From positions 248,001 through 312,000 of the forward strand of contig NZ_CP014855.1 in the NCBI RefSeq assembly GCF_002214385.1: a stretch of DNA of 64,000 nucleotides, written 5' to 3'. The position numbers were made by a program, and so were the translations under genes. Within the stretch, counting starts at the first letter, position 1, and every line of letters starts with the position of its first letter. The notes beneath the pieces were generated by a model. The model was not told the DNA's origin and did no database searches. It saw nothing but the letters and a program-made list of their open reading frames with translations. The stretch comes from Thermococcus gorgonarius (GTDB lineage Archaea > Methanobacteriota_B > Thermococci > Thermococcales > Thermococcaceae). Positions 61,024 to 64,000 of the stretch are shown piece after piece.

Positions 61024-62274
61024 ATGGACTACCACGAGTTCTTTTCTCAGTTCCGCTATCTGAGTGAGAAGCCCGGGATTGGTGGCAGGATTAAGGTTTT
61101 CCCCGAGGACTTTGTGGTAGTTGAGGAACCGCTTCCTCAGGTGTTTGAAGGGAGAAAGTATGCCATATTCCTCCTCAAAAAGCGCAACTGGGAAACCATG
61201 GCTGCCGTGAAGGAGATAGCCAAGCGGGCAGGGATAAGGCACAGCGATATCGGCTTCGCCGGAACAAAGGATCGGCACGCCGTGACCTACCAGTACATAA
61301 GTGTGCCCGCTCAAGCCAAGGAGAAAGTTGAAGGCGTTCAAATAAGGGACATCAAGTTGAGGTTCGTTTCCTACGGGAGGTTCATCAAGCTTGGTCATCT
61401 CCTCGGCAACCACTTCAGGATAATCGTCCGCGACGTCGATGAAAAGGCTTTTGGGAGAACTAAGGAGATAGTAAAGGAACTCAGGGAAAAAGGAGGTTTT
61501 CCCAACTACTTCGGCTACCAGCGCTTCGGGGAGAGGCGCGTTACCAACCACCTCATTGGAAAGCTACTCCTTCAGGGGGACTTTGAAGGGGCGGCAAGGC
61601 TCTTCCTCGGCGCCCACGAAGGTGGAATGGAAGGGGATGAGGCAAGAAGGCGTTTCTGGGAGACTGGAGACGTTGACAAGGCACTGGAGGAGTTCCCGAA
61701 CTTCCTGAGGTACGAGAGAACTCTGCTCTACAGATACAAAGAAACGGGGAGCTGGAAGAGGGCCTTCCTTTCTCTACCGCTCCCGATAATGCGTATCTTC
61801 ATTCACTCTTACCAGAGCTATCTCTTCAACCTATACATTTCGAGGCGCATTGAGGAGGGGTTGCCACTCAACGAGGCCTTAGTCGGCGACATCGTAGTTC
61901 AGGTAAAAGGCGGCATTCCATACCGCGACAGAACCTACCGCGTAACCGAGACAAACGCTGGTTTTGTTAATGAGAAAATAAGAAAAAATAGAGCCATGGT
62001 CTCGGGCCCGGTATTCGGGTTTGCAATGAGAAGGGCGAAAGGACTTCCCGGGAGACTCGAAGGGGAGATCCTTGAGGCTGAAGGCATTTCACTCGAGGAC
62101 TTTAAGAGGCTCCCGAAGCCAATGAGGGAACCAGGGGGAAGAAGAGAGCTTTTGATAAGACCCCTCGGGCTGACCTATGGCTACGTCCCGGAGGAGGGCA
62201 TGTGCTTCCGCTTTTTCCTCCCCAAGGGTGTTTACGCCACCAGCGTACTAAGAGAGATTATGAAGGATCACTAA
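61024..62274 (+). CDS. truD: tRNA pseudouridine synthase TruD
   Basis: 416 residues. Catalytic Asp in [60 protein letters not shown] and the C-terminal [19 protein letters not shown]. Makes pseudouridine 13 in tRNA. Downstream partner of pth2, 3 bases apart. Confidence 0.96.
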   Translation: MDYHEFFSQFRYLSEKPGIGGRIKVFPEDFVVVEEPLPQVFEGRKYAIFLLKKRNWETMAAVKEIAKRAGIRHSDIGFAGTKDRHAVTYQYISVPAQAKEKVEGVQIRDIKLRFVSYGRFIKLGHLLGNHFRIIVRDVDEKAFGRTKEIVKELREKGGFPNYFGYQRFGERRVTNHLIGKLLLQGDFEGAARLFLGAHEGGMEGDEARRRFWETGDVDKALEEFPNFLRYERTLLYRYKETGSWKRAFLSLPLPIMRIFIHSYQSYLFNLYISRRIEEGLPLNEALVGDIVVQVKGGIPYRDRTYRVTETNAGFVNEKIRKNRAMVSGPVFGFAMRRAKGLPGRLEGEILEAEGISLEDFKRLPKPMREPGGRRELLIRPLGLTYGYVPEEGMCFRFFLPKGVYATSVLREIMKDH

Positions 62275-62282
62275 AAAGGAAA

Positions 62283-62352
62283 GGTTTAAAAACGGAATCC
62301 GCTTTCCTAACTTGACAACCGGATGAACGATGAGGTTTCGGAGGGATGAAGG
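62283..62352 (+). promoter_or_regulatory. Promoter and leader of the L7Ae gene with an eight-codon upstream frame
   Basis: TATA box GGTTTAAAAAC at 62283-62293. The short leader contains GATGA three times (62322, 62329, 62345) and an upstream frame ATG-AAC-GAT-GAG-GTT-TCG-GAG-GGA-TGA (62323-62349) that ends over the L7Ae ribosome site GGAGGG. L7Ae binds kink-turns built on GA pairs, so self-regulation is conceivable. Confidence 0.4.
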
Positions 62353-62724
62353 ATGGCGAAGCCGAGCTACGTGAAGTTTGAGGTTCCCCAGGAGCTTGCT
62401 GAGAAGGCCCTTGAGGCCGTTGAGATAGCCAGGGACACCGGTAGGATAAGGAAGGGCACGAACGAGACCACCAAGGCCGTCGAGAGGGGCCAGGCCAAGC
62501 TCGTTGTAATCGCTGAGGACGTTGACCCCGAGGAGATAGTTGCCCACCTCCCGCCGCTGTGCGAGGAGAAGGAGATCCCTTACATCTACGTCCCGAGCAA
62601 GAAGGAACTCGGCGCTGCTGCCGGGCTTGAGGTTGCAGCTGCCAGCGTTGCCATAATCGAGCCGGGTAAGGCCCGCGAGCTCGTTGAGGACATTGCCATG
62701 AAGGTCAAGGAGCTCATGAAGTGA
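62353..62724 (+). CDS. rpl7ae: Ribosomal protein L7Ae
   Basis: 123 residues: [40 protein letters not shown] and [20 protein letters not shown]. Binds kink-turns in 23S rRNA, box C/D and H/ACA RNAs and RNase P RNA. Followed by rps28e and rpl24e, a conserved archaeal order. Confidence 0.97.
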   Translation: MAKPSYVKFEVPQELAEKALEAVEIARDTGRIRKGTNETTKAVERGQAKLVVIAEDVDPEEIVAHLPPLCEEKEIPYIYVPSKKELGAAAGLEVAAASVAIIEPGKARELVEDIAMKVKELMK

Positions 62725-62804
62725 GCTCCTTTTCCTTCCTTATGCTCACGGAAAGGTTTAAGTTCATCTCTGCGTGGAGAGTTTTGAATTTAGGGGTGTG
62801 AGAT

Positions 62805-63017
62805 ATGAGCGACGAAGGCTTCCCCGCTGAGGTAATAGAGATCGTTGGAAGAACTGGCGTCACCGGTGGCGTTACTCAGGTCAAGGTTAGGGTCCTTGAG
62901 GGGCGCGACAAGGGCAGGGTCATAAGGAGGAACGTTAAAGGCCCGGTCCGCGTTGGCGACATAGTCATCCTCAGAGAAACCGAGCGTGAGGCCAGAGAAA
63001 TCAAGAGGAGGAGGTAA
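62805..63017 (+). CDS. rps28e: 30S ribosomal protein S28e
   Basis: 70 residues: [40 protein letters not shown] and [18 protein letters not shown]-fold protein of the small subunit. GGGGTGTGAGAT precedes the ATG. Stop is 2 bases before the rpl24e start. Confidence 0.97.
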   Translation: MSDEGFPAEVIEIVGRTGVTGGVTQVKVRVLEGRDKGRVIRRNVKGPVRVGDIVILRETEREAREIKRRR

Positions 63018-63019
63018 AG

Positions 63020-63223
63020 ATGGCCCGCTGGAACGTCTGCTCCTACTGCGGAAAGGAGTTCGAGCCAGGAACAGGAAAAATGTTCGTCAGGAACGACGGC
63101 AGAGTCCTGTTCTTCTGCTCCGGCAAGTGCGAGAAGCTCTACTTCATGGGCAGGAACCCGAGAAAGCTCAAGTGGACCAAGGCCTTCCAGGAAGCTAGAC
63201 TGCAGAGGGCTAGGAGAGATTGA
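63020..63223 (+). CDS. rpl24e: 50S ribosomal protein L24e
   Basis: 67 residues with a [20 protein letters not shown]...[10 protein letters not shown] zinc ribbon (four Cys). It is the docking surface of aIF6, whose gene is also in this window. AGGAGGTAAAG supplies the ribosome site. Confidence 0.97.
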   Translation: MARWNVCSYCGKEFEPGTGKMFVRNDGRVLFFCSGKCEKLYFMGRNPRKLKWTKAFQEARLQRARRD

Positions 63224-63237
63224 TTTCTTTTTTCTTT
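63224..63237 (+). terminator. T-rich terminator after the L7Ae-S28e-L24e operon
   Basis: TTTCTTTTTTCTTT directly after the rpl24e stop codon. Confidence 0.5.
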
Positions 63238-63348
63238 AGTAATTTTGGTTCAATGTACACTTCTTTGAATCCTTAGTTTTGAGAGAACGAAACACTTAAA
63301 TACTAAAAACCAGTTAGTTCCAATTGACAATCCTGTTGGGGAGGTCGG

Positions 63349-64000
63349 ATGCGACAGAAAGTGGTATGGTTCATACTTGGAGTTTTGGTTGGGAGTCTTT
63401 TTGTTGTTTCAGCGTATCCAATGAACGGGAGCGTCCAGTATAGTGCCCCGACAATACAGAGAATACCTGGAGAGAACTACACCACCTACCTTCTCTATCC
63501 CAAGAATGGTCTGCCCATAAGCGCTCAGTTCCTGAAGGAAACAATTCCAAAGCTCCTTGAGAAGAGTGCTCCAAACGCCAAGTTGCATGCATATGCAATT
63601 CCAGAGCTTCCTGAAGGCGCGGTTATATCAGGATATGGAATTAAAGTAACGAAAGATGGAAGGGTGAATATTCTAGTCACTGCAACAAGAAATGGAGCTC
63701 CAATACTGCCCGACAAAATCAGGAGTGAGCTTTTAGAGTGGGGTAAAAAGGCACCTGAGTTCAAGCCCGACGTAATCCCCAAGGAGAAAGTTGGTGTTCC
63801 GAAAGGATGGGAGGTTAAAATAGTTGACAGCAACGGTAACGTAAAAGTTTACAGCGGTGAAAGTTCACCATACTGGCACAACTTCGGCAGAGTTGAGATG
63901 TCTCTTGATTATAAACCCTACGGGAGACTTTATGGAATGTTTTATGTTTGGGGGCTCTGGAATGACAATGATCCCAAAGAAGAACGGTTCATGATAACTC
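63349..64000 (+). CDS. Secreted protein of unknown function, 5' part
   Basis: About 217 residues before the window ends, open to the edge. A signal peptide (VVWFILGVLVGSLFVVSAYP) starts the protein; the mature part has strands and sequons (ENYTTYLLYPKNGLPISAQF, PEGAVISGYGIKVTKDGRVN, WEVKIVDSNGNVKVYSGESS). GGGAGGTCGG precedes ATG 63349, and CACTTAAATACTAAA at 63292-63306 is the likely promoter. Family not recognised. Confidence 0.8.
   Translation, partial: MRQKVVWFILGVLVGSLFVVSAYPMNGSVQYSAPTIQRIPGENYTTYLLYPKNGLPISAQFLKETIPKLLEKSAPNAKLHAYAIPELPEGAVISGYGIKVTKDGRVNILVTATRNGAPILPDKIRSELLEWGKKAPEFKPDVIPKEKVGVPKGWEVKIVDSNGNVKVYSGESSPYWHNFGRVEMSLDYKPYGRLYGMFYVWGLWNDNDPKEERFMIT

Overview
The window looks like a chromosome segment of a hyperthermophilic archaeon of the Thermococcales, most likely a Thermococcus. 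The evidence is a complete reverse gyrase followed by a TrmBL2-type architectural regulator, archaeal ribosomal proteins (L39e, L31e, L18Ae, L15e, L7Ae, S28e, L24e), aIF6, RNase P p30, a fused hexulose-phosphate synthase/isomerase, a Cdc48 ATPase and an Hsp20 that share a Phr-like operator, and strong GGAGGTGA-type ribosome sites with BRE/TATA promoters. Species was not determined. I see no insertion sequence, prophage or CRISPR array; this is mostly ordinary chromosome.

Layout. 1-3.3 kb: partial M24 peptidase, PAP2-type membrane phosphatase, two tRNA genes, an Sm-like protein and a MobB with an added Fe-S domain. 3.5-7.4 kb: TAXI-type TRAP transporter operon (lipoprotein receptor, DUF1850 protein, fused permease). 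7.4-12.3 kb: two 49-residue proteins, then the heat-shock pair cdc48/hsp20 and a metallo-beta-lactamase nuclease. 12.4-16 kb: ABC exporter and methylmalonyl-CoA mutase large subunit. 16-22.7 kb: rpl39e-rpl31e-aIF6-L18Ae, a SWIM zinc-finger protein, reverse gyrase and trmBL2. 22.8-25.5 kb: small wHTH and zinc-ribbon proteins, a ureohydrolase, and, divergent from it, a fluoride riboswitch leading into a prenyltransferase-fold gene. 25.5-31.9 kb: PRC-barrel, a P-loop/NDT-like fusion, gdhA, tRNA-Thr, Tfx, lrgAB, DUF2139. 32-34 kb: tetraether lipid synthase (Tes) under a promoter carrying a perfect 12-bp inverted repeat. 34-40 kb: UDG, NhaC antiporter, DUF389 and unknown membrane proteins. 40-43.6 kb: trpB2, RNase P p30, an RNA-binding protein, L15e. 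44-51 kb: PrsW protease, glycerol-3-phosphate oxidoreductase operon, M20 peptidase, MptE, Mut7-C. 51-57 kb: HEPN/MNT pair, MBL hydrolase, HPS-PHI, and a tight five-gene operon (FtsZ-like, HAD, 63-aa protein, DUF4392, HD). 57-64 kb: KH protein, AspRS, a membrane-anchored surface protein, Pth2, TruD, L7Ae-S28e-L24e and a partial secreted protein.

The observations most worth following are the fluoride riboswitch in front of a gene that is not a recognised fluoride exporter, with a visible Shine-Dalgarno-sequestering alternative pairing; the operator-like repeat on the tetraether synthase promoter; the divergent FtsZ-like protein at the head of a metabolite-repair-like operon; and several coding-like fragments in otherwise unexplained gaps (25.1, 28.7, 40.1-40.4 and 45.4 kb).
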